Shown here one piece after another: positions 45,373-53,626 of a stretch of 64,000 nucleotides of DNA. The first letter of the stretch is position 1. Each line of letters starts with the position of its first letter. Source of the stretch: JBGAHD01 sp044226395 (GTDB lineage: Bacteria > Pseudomonadota > Gammaproteobacteria > Xanthomonadales > Ahniellaceae). The position numbers and the translations under genes were made by a program. Under the pieces are notes generated by a model. It searched no databases. It was not told the origin of the DNA and saw only the letters and a list, made by a program, of their open reading frames with translations. The stretch spans positions 992,001 to 1,056,000 of the forward strand of contig JBGAHD010000002.1 in assembly GCA_044226395.1 (NCBI GenBank), given 5' to 3'.

Positions 45373-47337
45373 ATGACACCTCGCCTGTTTGCCCTGTTCA
45401 CCGCGCTTGCCACCCTTCTTTCGGCCGGGGCCGCGACCGCCGCCACGCTCTCCTGGCCGGGGGTGGCGCCTTGCGACACGAGCTTGCAGGCCTGCGTGAA
45501 CGCCGCGGCCGTCAATGACACGGTGCAGATCACCGCCGCCGCCGGAGAAATCACGGCGCCGCTGACCATCAACAAGCCCCTGGTCCTCACGAGCGCGTCC
45601 ACGGCGCGCGCCCGCTTCGTCGGCACCACGATCCAGATCCAGTCCACGTTCGCCGGCACCGGCAACCTCAACGCGCTGCGGAACATGCAACTGATCGACA
45701 CGCCGTTGACCGTGAGCATGGGCAGCAACGAGCCCGCGGACGAGCACGTGGTCGAGCTCGATCAACTCGACATTTCCAACGCGCTCGACTTGACCGCGGG
45801 CATCAGTCTCACCACGCCGCAGACCGCTTCGGCCAAGACGCTGCGCATCCGTCATCTACGATTTGCCGGGGGCCGCGGCGTGTCGTACACGAGTTCGCCG
45901 CCAAGCGCCCATGTCGAGGTGCTCGACAGTCATTTTCTGGCGACCAGGCTCGGCGAGCCGATCACTCTAGTGCTGGCCGGCGCGAGTAGCGCCACCCTCC
46001 GGCGCAATCGCGTCGAAGTCTACTCTCCCGGCCTCGGCATCTGCATGTCGGTTCAAGGCGCCCCCGGCGCCACGGTGACCGCCGACATCGATCGCAACGT
46101 GACCTCCGGTTGCGACACGGGCATCAGCCTGCTGGCGCAGACGGGCGCGGCGAGCGTCACGGCGCGCGTGCGCAACAACACCTTGCTCAGCCGTAGCTAC
46201 GGCATCGCACTCAATGGCGCCGCCTTGTCGGCCATGGTCGACAACAACATCTTCTCGGGCACGCGCGCGGCGGGCATCGGTGTGTTTTCCGGCGCGACCG
46301 TGACCGCGGCCCATAACCTGTATCACCAGGCGCCGCAGGGCGTGGCGGGCGAGCTCAATCCGATCGTGGCCGATCCGCAACTGGTCTCGCGGCTCGATCC
46401 GCATTTGCAGCCCGGATCACCGGCGATCAACGCGGCCTTCGCGCCCTCGATCCCGCCCGATGGCGACTTCGACGGCGTCAACAGCGCACTGCCCACGATC
46501 GGCGCGTACAACTACCAGTTCGGGGGCTCGGGCATGCACGTGGCCACGGCCGAGAACTCCAGTTCCAACTTCACGGTGATCGCCGACACCCTGTCGCGGC
46601 CCTTGAACGAAGTGATGGTGCAGAGTGTGATCGAGGGCTTTCCACTGCCCGCCTGGGCGCCCCATCATTTGGGGGTCTACACGACCACGGCCGCGCCGCT
46701 GCGCACCGTGATCTTCAGTCAGAACCAGCAGGCTATCGCGACGCCGCGCGCGTTCTTCGTGATGGACAGCAATCGCCATCAGACGTTCTCGCACGTGGCG
46801 GAAGCCAGCAACATCAGCGGTAACCTCACCACCGTGAACTGGGCGCCGCTCAACGGCAATCTGTTCGCCAAGCCCGTGGTCGTGCAACGCGCGTTGCCGG
46901 CGGGCGGCGTGATCAACGATCGCGCGATCGGCGTCTGGTACGACCTGTTGGCCGGGCGCTGGACGATCTTCAACCAGGATCAGTCGCCGATGCCGGCGGG
47001 CGCGATGTTCGACATCATCCTGCCCGCGCCGAACGCGCCGTATGCCTTCACCGCGCCGGCGGCGACGGCGACCAGCCTGGACCTGATCATCGATCATCCG
47101 CTGACCAACAACTCACCGTGCGCGGCGGTGTTCCTGACCCCGGTTTTTCAGGGCGTCTACGTGCCTTCGGCCGTGCACGCGCGCTATCGACCCACCACCA
47201 ACGGCGGCGGCCGTTGGACCGTGCTGCGCGGCGACGGCAATCTGTTTCAGAACGGCATGGACATGCACGTCTACGTCGACCCCGCGCGCACGCGCGCGTG
47301 CTTGAACGAAGGACTGTTCATCGACGGGCTCGAATGA
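45373..47337 (+). CDS. Secreted beta-helix protein with choice-of-anchor-Q and DUF7452-like domains
   Basis: The product has 654 residues. The ATG at 45373 has GGAG (45362-45365) and opens a signal peptide ending GAATAA. Residues ~30-330 look like a pectate-lyase-type beta-helix (ADIDRNVTSGCDTGISLL, NNTLLSRSYGIALNG). About 300-385 resembles the choice-of-anchor Q pattern (LQPGSPAINAAF, DFDGVNSALPTIGAYNY). Two later blocks resemble DUF7452: the first has VGVWYD-like IGVWYDLLAGRWTIFNQD and MPAGAMFDI; the second has IIDHPLTNNSPCAAVFLTP then RWTVLRGDGN. The protein ends GLFIDGLE, a variant of the shared exported-protein tail. I see no catalytic site. The domain names are from recalled patterns. 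Confidence 0.75.
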   Translation: MTPRLFALFTALATLLSAGAATAATLSWPGVAPCDTSLQACVNAAAVNDTVQITAAAGEITAPLTINKPLVLTSASTARARFVGTTIQIQSTFAGTGNLNALRNMQLIDTPLTVSMGSNEPADEHVVELDQLDISNALDLTAGISLTTPQTASAKTLRIRHLRFAGGRGVSYTSSPPSAHVEVLDSHFLATRLGEPITLVLAGASSATLRRNRVEVYSPGLGICMSVQGAPGATVTADIDRNVTSGCDTGISLLAQTGAASVTARVRNNTLLSRSYGIALNGAALSAMVDNNIFSGTRAAGIGVFSGATVTAAHNLYHQAPQGVAGELNPIVADPQLVSRLDPHLQPGSPAINAAFAPSIPPDGDFDGVNSALPTIGAYNYQFGGSGMHVATAENSSSNFTVIADTLSRPLNEVMVQSVIEGFPLPAWAPHHLGVYTTTAAPLRTVIFSQNQQAIATPRAFFVMDSNRHQTFSHVAEASNISGNLTTVNWAPLNGNLFAKPVVVQRALPAGGVINDRAIGVWYDLLAGRWTIFNQDQSPMPAGAMFDIILPAPNAPYAFTAPAATATSLDLIIDHPLTNNSPCAAVFLTPVFQGVYVPSAVHARYRPTTNGGGRWTVLRGDGNLFQNGMDMHVYVDPARTRACLNEGLFIDGLE

Positions 47338-47384
47338 GCCCCGGCGCGCCGCGCCCGGGCTTCGGGGCGGCGCGCCCGACGCGA

Positions 47385-47831
47385 TCAGCGGCGGCTGATC
47401 ACGAACTTGCCGAAGGCCACGCCGATGTCCCAGCCCTCTCCGGTGCCGGCGATGGCGAGGTTCACGTTGCCCTTGGTCATGGCCGCGGCCTTGGACGACT
47501 TGGCCGCGCCGGCATGGGCTTCGGCGTCGACATAGGTGCCCAGCAACTCGTCGATATCGTGCACGCCGGAAAACTCGCCGCGGCCGTTGTCGATTTTCGA
47601 TTTGCCGAAGGTCAGGCCGCCGCCCTTGGCGCGGATCTTCACCGCCATCGACTGGCCGTTGTTGCAGGTGATGTTGCCGGTGCCGCTGGCGGTCTTGTAG
47701 AACGCCGACCAGCCGCTCAGGGAAAAGCGCATCTCGCAATCGATCTCGCGCGCCTGGGTGGCGGGCGCGATCAGGCTCAAGCCCGCGAACAGCGCGGCCA
47801 TGCCCAGGCCTCGGGAAAGACGGTGATTCAT
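47385..47831 (-). CDS. Conserved small exported protein
   Basis: The product has 148 residues. The ATG at 47831 (MNHRLSRGLG) has GGAGCC ~8 nt upstream; a second ATG at 47843 is in frame. A signal peptide ends PATQA. The mature protein has two Cys (IDCEM, ITCNN) and Gly-rich strands (RAKGGGLTFGKSKID, MTKGNVNLAIAGTGEG) with FSGVHDIDELLGTYVDAEAHAG. I recall similar exported proteins in many proteobacteria, but no function is known to me. It is convergent with the beta-helix gene. A GC-rich 47-bp spacer lies between them. Confidence 0.7.
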   Translation of the reverse strand: MNHRLSRGLGMAALFAGLSLIAPATQAREIDCEMRFSLSGWSAFYKTASGTGNITCNNGQSMAVKIRAKGGGLTFGKSKIDNGRGEFSGVHDIDELLGTYVDAEAHAGAAKSSKAAAMTKGNVNLAIAGTGEGWDIGVAFGKFVISRR

Positions 47832-47975
47832 GTTCGGCTCCATGCGGGAACGAGGCCGCGATTGTAGTCCAGCGCCGTGAAGGCGGCGCGTCGCGCGCGC
47901 CGACGGCTTTATTCGCCCCGACGCGTGCGCCATCATGCGCGGCGAGCGTGCAGGTCGCACGCGTGGAAGCGCGGC

Positions 47976-48689
47976 ATGTCCATCGAGTCCCCCGACGATT
48001 TCATCGAGATCTATCCGCGCGTCCTGAGCCAAGAGCTTTGCGCCGAGATCATCGACTACTTCAATCGCAGCGGTCAGGCCGTGCGCGGCCACGTCGGCTC
48101 GGGCATCGACACCACGCTCAAGGATTCCTGGGACGTGCAGATCACCGGTCGCGAAGACTGGCGGCGCTTCCACGACGCGATCCAAGGCGCGGCCTTTCGC
48201 GGCCTGGCCGACTACGTGCGCAAGTATCGCTACACCTTGCTCGCGCCCTTGGCGATCAAGCTGCAAGACCCGGCCACTAAGCAATTGCGCGCCATCGATC
48301 ACGACGGTCTGGCCGAGCTGGCGCCGGCGACCTATGTCGATCTGTTGCAGTACGCGTTTCGGCCGGGCTCGATCAATGTGCAGAAATACCTTGCCGATCA
48401 GGGCGGGTATCCGTATTGGCATTGCGAGCACTATCCGCAGGCCGGCAGCGTCGATCCGCTGCATCGCGTGCTGCTGTACACGTTCTATCTCAACGACGGT
48501 TTCGCCGAGGGCGAGACCGAGTTTGTCTATCAGCGCCGCAAGATCGTGCCCGAGACCGGGTCCTTGTTGATCGCGCCGGCGTTCTTCACCCACACGCATC
48601 GCGGCAATCGGCCGCGCGGTGGCGACAAATACATCGCCACGTCGTGGATTCTGTTCAATCCAGCCGAGCGTTTGTTCCGCGCCGGTTGA
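47976..48689 (+). CDS. 2-oxoglutarate/Fe(II)-dependent oxygenase family protein
   Basis: The product has 237 residues, starting at the ATG at 47976 (MSIESPDDFIEIYP). The double-stranded beta-helix core is seen in WHCEHYPQ, which could supply the first His and acidic iron ligands, then LLYTFYLNDGFAEGETEFVYQ, PETGSLLIAPAFFTHTHRGNRP with the distal His, and a conserved Arg for 2-oxoglutarate. The first ligand pair is His-Cys-Glu rather than the more usual His-x-Asp. The substrate is unknown. It is cytoplasmic, with no neighbours that suggest a pathway. Confidence 0.78.
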   Translation: MSIESPDDFIEIYPRVLSQELCAEIIDYFNRSGQAVRGHVGSGIDTTLKDSWDVQITGREDWRRFHDAIQGAAFRGLADYVRKYRYTLLAPLAIKLQDPATKQLRAIDHDGLAELAPATYVDLLQYAFRPGSINVQKYLADQGGYPYWHCEHYPQAGSVDPLHRVLLYTFYLNDGFAEGETEFVYQRRKIVPETGSLLIAPAFFTHTHRGNRPRGGDKYIATSWILFNPAERLFRAG

Positions 48690-48786
48690 GGCGCGACTAC
48701 CTCGCAGGTGGTTGCCGCGCGCGCGCGCGCGGCCGAAGCTGCCGACCTCGCGCGACGTAGCACGCGTCGCCATTCCGGGAGGCCGC

Positions 48787-50016
48787 ATGTCCTTGTCGCG
48801 CTGGGCGCTCGCGCTCGTCTTGTTGCACGCCACCGCGCAGGGCGCGGCCAATGATCCCGCCACCGCGCGTCGCGGTGGCCCGCCCGATCCCTTCGCCGAC
48901 GAGAAACCGCTGTACACGATCAGCGCGAAGAATGTGGATCAGTATCTCGACGTGCTGAGCGAAGGCCAGGTCGCCCTCCTGCGCAAATACCCCGAGCATC
49001 GTTTCGACGTCTATCCCTCGCACCGCAGCTTCGCCGCGCCGGAATGGCTGTACGCGGCCACGCGCGTCAACGCGACGCGCGCAAAACTGTCTAACGGCGG
49101 CGACAAGCTCGAGGGCGCGGCGCGCGGCGTGCCGTTTCCGATCCCGACCACGGGTCAGGAAATCATGTGGAACCATCGCCTAGCCTGGCGCGGCGATGGC
49201 TGGCGTCGGCAGATCGCGCAGATCATCACCACGGCCTCTGGCGCCTACACCGTGGTGCGCATTCGCGAGCAGGTGCTCGATGCGTACTACCAGCCGAACT
49301 ATCGTGGCGAGCCCGTGTATCAGTATTTCATGCAAGAAACGCTGTCGCCGCCACGCTACGCCGGGCAAGTGCTGCTGGTGCACGAGACCATCGATCAAGT
49401 CGCGCAGCCACGTCAGGCGTGGACCTATCAACCGGGCCAACGACGCGTGCGGCGCGCGCCGAACGTGGCCTACGACAATCCCGGCACGGCTTCCGATGGC
49501 CTGCGCACGTCGGATCAGTTGTACATGTTCAATGGCGCGCTCGATCGCTACGACTGGACCTTGATCGGCAAGCGCGAAGCGATCGTGCCTTACAACGCCT
49601 TTCGCTTGAGTTCGGGCGCGCTCAACTACGCCGATCTGATTCGCCCGGGCCATCTCGCGCCCGAGCATCTGCGCTACGAGCGTCATCGCGTGTGGGTGGT
49701 GGAAGGCAAGCTCAAGGCCGATCGACGTCATTTGTACGCGCGTCGACGGTTCTACATCGACGAGGATTCCTGGCACATCCTGGTGGCCGATCACTATGAC
49801 GGGCGCGATCGCCTGTGGCGCGTGGCCGAGGCGCATCTGCTGCTGTATCCCGACGGGCCGATCCTGCGCCTGGGGCCGGAAGTCGTGCACGACCTGATTT
49901 CGGGTCGCTATCTGGTCGTGGGTCTTTCCAACGAAGAGCCGCCGTTCGAACGCGCCAGCGATCTGAAGCCGGCGGATTTCACGCCGCAGGCCTTGCGTCA
50001 GGCCGGCGTGCGCTGA
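48787..50016 (+). CDS. DUF1329 exported protein
   Basis: The product has 409 residues, with the start at 48787 (MSLSRWALALVLLHATAQGA) giving a signal peptide. The characteristic line FDVYPSHRSFAAPEWLYAAT and GVPFPIPTTGQEIMWNHRLAWRG, then QAWTYQPGQRRVRRAPNVAYDNP and RYERHRVWVVEGKLKADRRH, identify DUF1329. That family shares the LolA/LolB-like fold and often accompanies RND-type exporters. No such exporter is adjacent here. It probably binds a lipid or similar hydrophobic ligand in the periplasm. Confidence 0.88.
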   Translation: MSLSRWALALVLLHATAQGAANDPATARRGGPPDPFADEKPLYTISAKNVDQYLDVLSEGQVALLRKYPEHRFDVYPSHRSFAAPEWLYAATRVNATRAKLSNGGDKLEGAARGVPFPIPTTGQEIMWNHRLAWRGDGWRRQIAQIITTASGAYTVVRIREQVLDAYYQPNYRGEPVYQYFMQETLSPPRYAGQVLLVHETIDQVAQPRQAWTYQPGQRRVRRAPNVAYDNPGTASDGLRTSDQLYMFNGALDRYDWTLIGKREAIVPYNAFRLSSGALNYADLIRPGHLAPEHLRYERHRVWVVEGKLKADRRHLYARRRFYIDEDSWHILVADHYDGRDRLWRVAEAHLLLYPDGPILRLGPEVVHDLISGRYLVVGLSNEEPPFERASDLKPADFTPQALRQAGVR

Positions 50017-50022
50017 GCGTGT

Positions 50023-50910
50023 TCACGCGCCGACGCCTGCCAGGCGCGGCGCTTCGCACGGTGGCGTGATCGTGATCTCGTCGCCCGACCACGCGGCGAG
50101 CAAGGCGCGCGTGGTCGCGTCGCGGGGCAACAGGGTTTCGATGCGCAGCCACGCGTGACGCGGATCGTCGCGCGTGCCGAAGCTGGTGCACACGAGCGCC
50201 AAGCGCAGCACGCCTTCATCCGCGCGCAGATCGAGCGGCAGCGTCGGCCACATCGCCGCGGCCGGATCGATCGCGCGCGCGGGCAGCAGATCGGCGCACG
50301 TGTCGCGAAGCCGCGATTCGAGGTCGGCCAGCGCGGGGCGATCGTCATCGAGCCGCGCCTGCGCCACGCGCGCCAGGCACGCTTGCGCCACGCCGCGCGC
50401 ATCGACCAGGCGCGGGCGCAGTCCCGCCGGATGCAACGGCAACTCCAGCACGTTGTGTGGCGAGGCGCGCGACTGACGCCACGCCTGCGTATCGTGGCCA
50501 AGTCGTTGCAGCGCGCGCGCCATCGCGGCATTGCCACGCAGCAACCGCCAGTCGCGATCGACGACGATGGCCGGGTTGGGGTCTTGATGCGCGAGCATCA
50601 TCTCGAGCACGGTCAGCGCTTCGCCCATCGCGTGCTCGTCCGGCGCGCGCGGCGCGCCGGTGGCGGCGAAGCCGGCGGCGTGCAGCAAGGCATCGCGTTC
50701 GTGCGCGGTCAGACCCAGCACGCCCGCGAGCGTCAGCACCATCGCGCGCGAAGGCCGCGCGCGGCCCAGTTCGAGATAGCTCAAGTGCTTTTGCGAAATC
50801 TCGCAGGCATGCGCCAGGCGCAATTGCGAATAGCCGCGCAGGCGACGCCAGCGCGCCAGTTCGCGCGCGAAGGGCGCGCGCTGCGCCAGCGCTTGCGGCG
50901 TGGCGTTCAT
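50023..50910 (-). CDS. XRE-family regulator with MmyB-like ligand domain
   Basis: The product has 295 residues. The N-terminal helix-turn-helix (LRGYSQLRLAHACEISQKHLS with YLELGRARPSR) is the Cro/C1 type. The C-terminal ~190 residues match the MmyB-like ligand-binding domain: PNPAIVVDRDWRLLRGNAAM, NVLELPLHPAGLRP, and the end region HAWLRIETLLPRDATTRALL. In this family the C-terminal PAS-like pocket binds fatty acyl-type ligands in some members. It is probably a repressor. It is convergent with the DUF1329 gene 6 bp away. The 131 bp upstream hold nothing I recognise. Confidence 0.85.
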   Translation of the reverse strand: MNATPQALAQRAPFARELARWRRLRGYSQLRLAHACEISQKHLSYLELGRARPSRAMVLTLAGVLGLTAHERDALLHAAGFAATGAPRAPDEHAMGEALTVLEMMLAHQDPNPAIVVDRDWRLLRGNAAMARALQRLGHDTQAWRQSRASPHNVLELPLHPAGLRPRLVDARGVAQACLARVAQARLDDDRPALADLESRLRDTCADLLPARAIDPAAAMWPTLPLDLRADEGVLRLALVCTSFGTRDDPRHAWLRIETLLPRDATTRALLAAWSGDEITITPPCEAPRLAGVGA

Positions 50911-51041
50911 CGGCGCGCGGTGCTCGCGCCGTCGATGCGATGGTCGGGAAACTCGCGCTCGCTCATCGCCCCGATGCTAACCGGCGCGCGCGCGCCGGCC
51001 AGGGCGAGATCGGACGACGCGCGAGCGAAACGCGCCGCGCT

Positions 51042-51917
51042 TTAGCGGAAGGTGATCAGCCGCACCGTGATCGAGCCGGACGATTGCGAGGTCGTGCCCG
51101 AGTTGCACGCGCGAACTTCGACCGTGTTGTCGGCCGTGACGCGCGTCGCCTGCAAACTCAGATTGCTTGGCAGGGCGCTGTCCGACGCCAGCGACAAATA
51201 GGGAATGTCATTGGCCAGCACGTCGCCGCCGAAGGGCACGCTGTAGGTCGTGCAACTGTTCGCCGCGACCGACACCGCGATGCCGTAGCTACCGAGCTGC
51301 CCCGCGAGTCGACTGGGCAAAATCGCGCCACTTTCGATCTTGGCATTGGTCACGGCGCTATCGGCCAGTTGCACGGTGTCGACCGCGGCGGTCGCGATCT
51401 TGCTGTTGGTCACCGAGCCGGCGCCAAGTTCGGAATTGGTCACCGCGCCACTGGCGATGGCGCGGCTCGACACCGCGCCGGTGATGAAATCCGGTTCAAG
51501 GATTGCGTTGTCGGCCACGCTCAAGGCGGCGTCGGCGACCGCGGCATTGTTGGCGGTTTGCGCGTAGGGCGCGGCGAGCATCGGCGTGTTGGGCGCCAGA
51601 ATCGTGTATGCGCCAGTGGACACCCCGGGACGCACGCCGATTTCCAGAAACCGATCCGCGCCGCCAAACACGCCCGTGCCGAAATCGAGCGTGACCGTGA
51701 ACACGCCCTGGGTCACCGTGACGTTGTCCACGGCCAGGGTCGAGCCGACCTGGGCATTGGCCCCGGTCAGCACGCGAAACTGCAGGTCATAGCTGCCCGT
51801 GGCCAGGCCGCCGTTGTCTTCGAGCGTGCCCTGATACGTGAATGCCGTGCCTACGGCCCGCGCCGCGGAGGCGCCGATCAACAACAACAACGCGACGAAG
51901 GCGATGCGCGCGCGCAT
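51042..51917 (-). CDS. Exported phage-tail-fibre-like protein with repeated VTN[SA]xI/L motifs
   Basis: The product has 291 residues. The ATG at 51917 has AGGAGTG upstream and opens a signal peptide (FVALLLLIGASAARA). The first domain (TAFTYQGTLEDNGGLATGSYDLQFRV, then APNTPMLAAPYAQTA) is one I recall from secreted proteins with tail-fibre-like or collagen-like shafts. The middle has serial repeats ITGAVSSRAIASGAVTNSEL, then VTNSKIATAAV and VTNAKIESGAI, about 14-15 residues per step, suggesting a trimeric beta-structured stalk. It lies 53 bp downstream of a second exported protein, likely as a pair. No phage genes surround it. Confidence 0.65.
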   Translation of the reverse strand: MRARIAFVALLLLIGASAARAVGTAFTYQGTLEDNGGLATGSYDLQFRVLTGANAQVGSTLAVDNVTVTQGVFTVTLDFGTGVFGGADRFLEIGVRPGVSTGAYTILAPNTPMLAAPYAQTANNAAVADAALSVADNAILEPDFITGAVSSRAIASGAVTNSELGAGSVTNSKIATAAVDTVQLADSAVTNAKIESGAILPSRLAGQLGSYGIAVSVAANSCTTYSVPFGGDVLANDIPYLSLASDSALPSNLSLQATRVTADNTVEVRACNSGTTSQSSGSITVRLITFR

Positions 51918-51970
51918 GATCCACTCCTGGGTGCGAGACGAAGACGATTCGAAAAGGGCAGTCGACGGCT

Positions 51971-52300
51971 TCACGGACAGCCTCCGTTCTCAAAGCCATC
52001 GCAGAAGAACCGATCGACCGTGCCGCCCGCGCCCAGCGCGGCATGAAAGCCGCCTTGCACGCGATACGCGCCGCCGGTCTGCGTGCTGGCGATGGCTTGG
52101 CCGACGGTGCCGACCAGCCGATACGTGCCGCCCGTGGCTTCGACGCCCGCGGCGATGACTTGCTTGCGGATGCGATAGGTGCCGCCGGCCGACTGCGCCA
52201 GGCTCAGACTGGGCACGATCGCCAAGGCCAGCCAGAACACGACGCGGCGCCAAGCGCCGGACGACGCGTGAAGGCGGGGCGAAAGGTGAACTGAGCGCAT
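51971..52300 (-). CDS. Small exported protein with GGTYRL-type repeats and a GFE tail
   Basis: The product has 109 residues. The ATG at 52300 has GAGGA upstream and opens a signal peptide ending LSLAQ. The mature protein has three short related strands: GGTYRIRKQVIAAG, GGTYRLVGTVGQAI and GGAYRVQGGFHAA. It ends FFCDGFENGGCP, where DGFE again appears near the end with flanking cysteines. I recall such GG-x-Y/F-R-L ... VGQ ... GGF repeats in short Lysobacterales exported proteins beside tail-fibre-like genes. The pair may form a cell-surface structure, which is inference. Confidence 0.65.
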   Translation of the reverse strand: MRSVHLSPRLHASSGAWRRVVFWLALAIVPSLSLAQSAGGTYRIRKQVIAAGVEATGGTYRLVGTVGQAIASTQTGGAYRVQGGFHAALGAGGTVDRFFCDGFENGGCP

Positions 52301-52419
52301 GACGATCCTCGGTTCGCGACGGGGCGCGCGATCGGTCGCGATCACGCTGTGAGCGAGTGCTCGGATGTAAAACGATAGTGCCTGGGGAAATCGAACTCAC
52401 GCCCGCGCGTCGCCCATTC

Positions 52420-52448
52420 GCGCCGGGCGTCCTGCCCGGCGCTATGAT
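52420..52448 (+). promoter_or_regulatory. 9-bp perfect hairpin next to a TATGAT -10 before the protease/tyrosinase run
   Basis: GCGCCGGGC (52420-52428) and GCCCGGCGC (52434-52442) form an exact inverted repeat with loop GTCCT. TATGAT (52443-52448) follows at once, 30 nt before the first gene of the run. No good -35 is seen, which would fit an activator- or operator-controlled promoter. Confidence 0.4.
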
Positions 52449-52477
52449 CGACGCGGTCCCACATGCAGGAGGTGGTC

Positions 52478-52639
52478 ATGGCCGATGACGATGCCGCCGC
52501 CCGCCGCGAACGCGCGCGCGCCCTGCGCGATCAGATCAAGCGTCTGTCGCGCGGCGAACGTCCGCCGCCGTCCTCGCCGCGCGAGTTCACCGAGCCGCGC
52601 AAGACCCCGCCCAAGCCGCCCGGCAAGCGTCGCGGATGA
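52478..52639 (+). CDS. 53-residue basic protein heading the gene run
   Basis: A small gene with a near-ideal ribosome site (AGGAGGT, 6-8 nt before the ATG at 52478). The product begins acidic (MADDDAAARRERARAL), continues with an amphipathic helix and ends Pro/Lys/Arg-rich (PRKTPPKPPGKRRG). The TGA stop is at 52637-52639. It is too short for me to recognise a family. The charged tail would suit nucleic acid or membrane binding, or a chaperone-like role for the next gene. The strong Shine-Dalgarno makes it more credible than most short frames here. Confidence 0.55.
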   Translation: MADDDAAARRERARALRDQIKRLSRGERPPPSSPREFTEPRKTPPKPPGKRRG

Positions 52640-52702
52640 GTCGCGCGGCGTGAGCCGCGCCCCCGCCACCTTGCCCGCCCGATCACGCACAAGGAGGTTT
52701 CC

Positions 52703-53524
52703 ATGGTTCCGCATCAACTCGCGCTGGTGTCCGAGGTCCGCAGCGTCAAGCACGATGAAGTGATGAAGGTCGCCGCGGCCCTGCAAAAACAGGCCTCGCG
52801 CGACCTCGCGCCGATCTGGAACGTCAGCGCCACGGTCAGCGCCTTCGCGCGCCTGGAAGACGTGCCGCTGGGCTATTGGCCGATCATCGTCATGAAGGAC
52901 GTCGAGGACGCCGCCGGCTATCACGAAGACGAAGACGGCCAACCCTTCGCCGTGGTCGAGGCTGGTGAATCCTGGTCGCTCACCGCCAGTCACGAATGCC
53001 TGGAGATGCTGGTCGATCCCTTCGGGCGCAAGCTCATCGCCGGGCCGTCGCCCAAGGCGGGGCAGGATCGCGTGCAGTTCCTGGTCGAGGTCTGCGATCC
53101 GTCCGAGGACGAGCAGTACGCCTATCGCGTCAACGACGTGCTGGTGTCGGATTTCTACACGCCGAACTATTTCGATCCGGTCGCGGCCACGGGCACGCGC
53201 TATTCGTTCACCGGCGCGATCAAGAAACCGCGTCAGGTCTTGAAGGGCGGGTATCTGAGCTGGCGCGTGCCCAAGACCCAGGAGTGGTGGCAGCTCAGTT
53301 ATTTCGGCAAGCGCGCCGAATACGAGAACCTCGGCAAGATCCCCGGCAATGGCAGCCTGCGCGCCGCGCTCGATCGACATCAGCCGCGGCTGCGGCGCCT
53401 GTCGGTGCTCAAGGCCAGCAATCCGGTGATGGCGGCCACGGCCAAGGTCGCGGCCCAGACCGAGACCGAAACCAGCGCCTGGGCCAACAGCCTGCGCCGG
53501 CAGATCGCGGCGATGAAGAAATGA
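52703..53524 (+). CDS. Predicted metalloprotease-like protein with an HExxE motif
   Basis: The product has 273 residues. AAGGAGG precedes the ATG at 52703. There is no signal peptide. The notable motif is SHECLEMLVDPFG (His97, Glu98, Glu101, Asp105), preceded by a strand AGESWSLTA. The His-Glu-x-x-Glu ... Asp-Pro line resembles a zinc-site helix, although HExxH would be standard. The C-terminal third is basic and helical (ALDRHQPRLRRL). I do not recognise the family with certainty. It is followed 103 bp later by a true HExxH protein, and the two may work together. Confidence 0.55.
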   Translation: MVPHQLALVSEVRSVKHDEVMKVAAALQKQASRDLAPIWNVSATVSAFARLEDVPLGYWPIIVMKDVEDAAGYHEDEDGQPFAVVEAGESWSLTASHECLEMLVDPFGRKLIAGPSPKAGQDRVQFLVEVCDPSEDEQYAYRVNDVLVSDFYTPNYFDPVAATGTRYSFTGAIKKPRQVLKGGYLSWRVPKTQEWWQLSYFGKRAEYENLGKIPGNGSLRAALDRHQPRLRRLSVLKASNPVMAATAKVAAQTETETSAWANSLRRQIAAMKK

Positions 53525-53626
53525 CGTGAACTCGCCCAAGCCGCGCGCGGTGAGACTTTCGCGCGCGGCGCGGCACCTTGAACACGGTCGCGCCCGCGCG
53601 CGCGACCTTCGACGCAGGGAGGCGGC

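Noticed and set aside
51042..52300. Prophage remnant suggested by tail-fibre-like repeats
   Set aside because: Both proteins carry signal peptides, and no integrase, terminase, capsid or attachment site is near.
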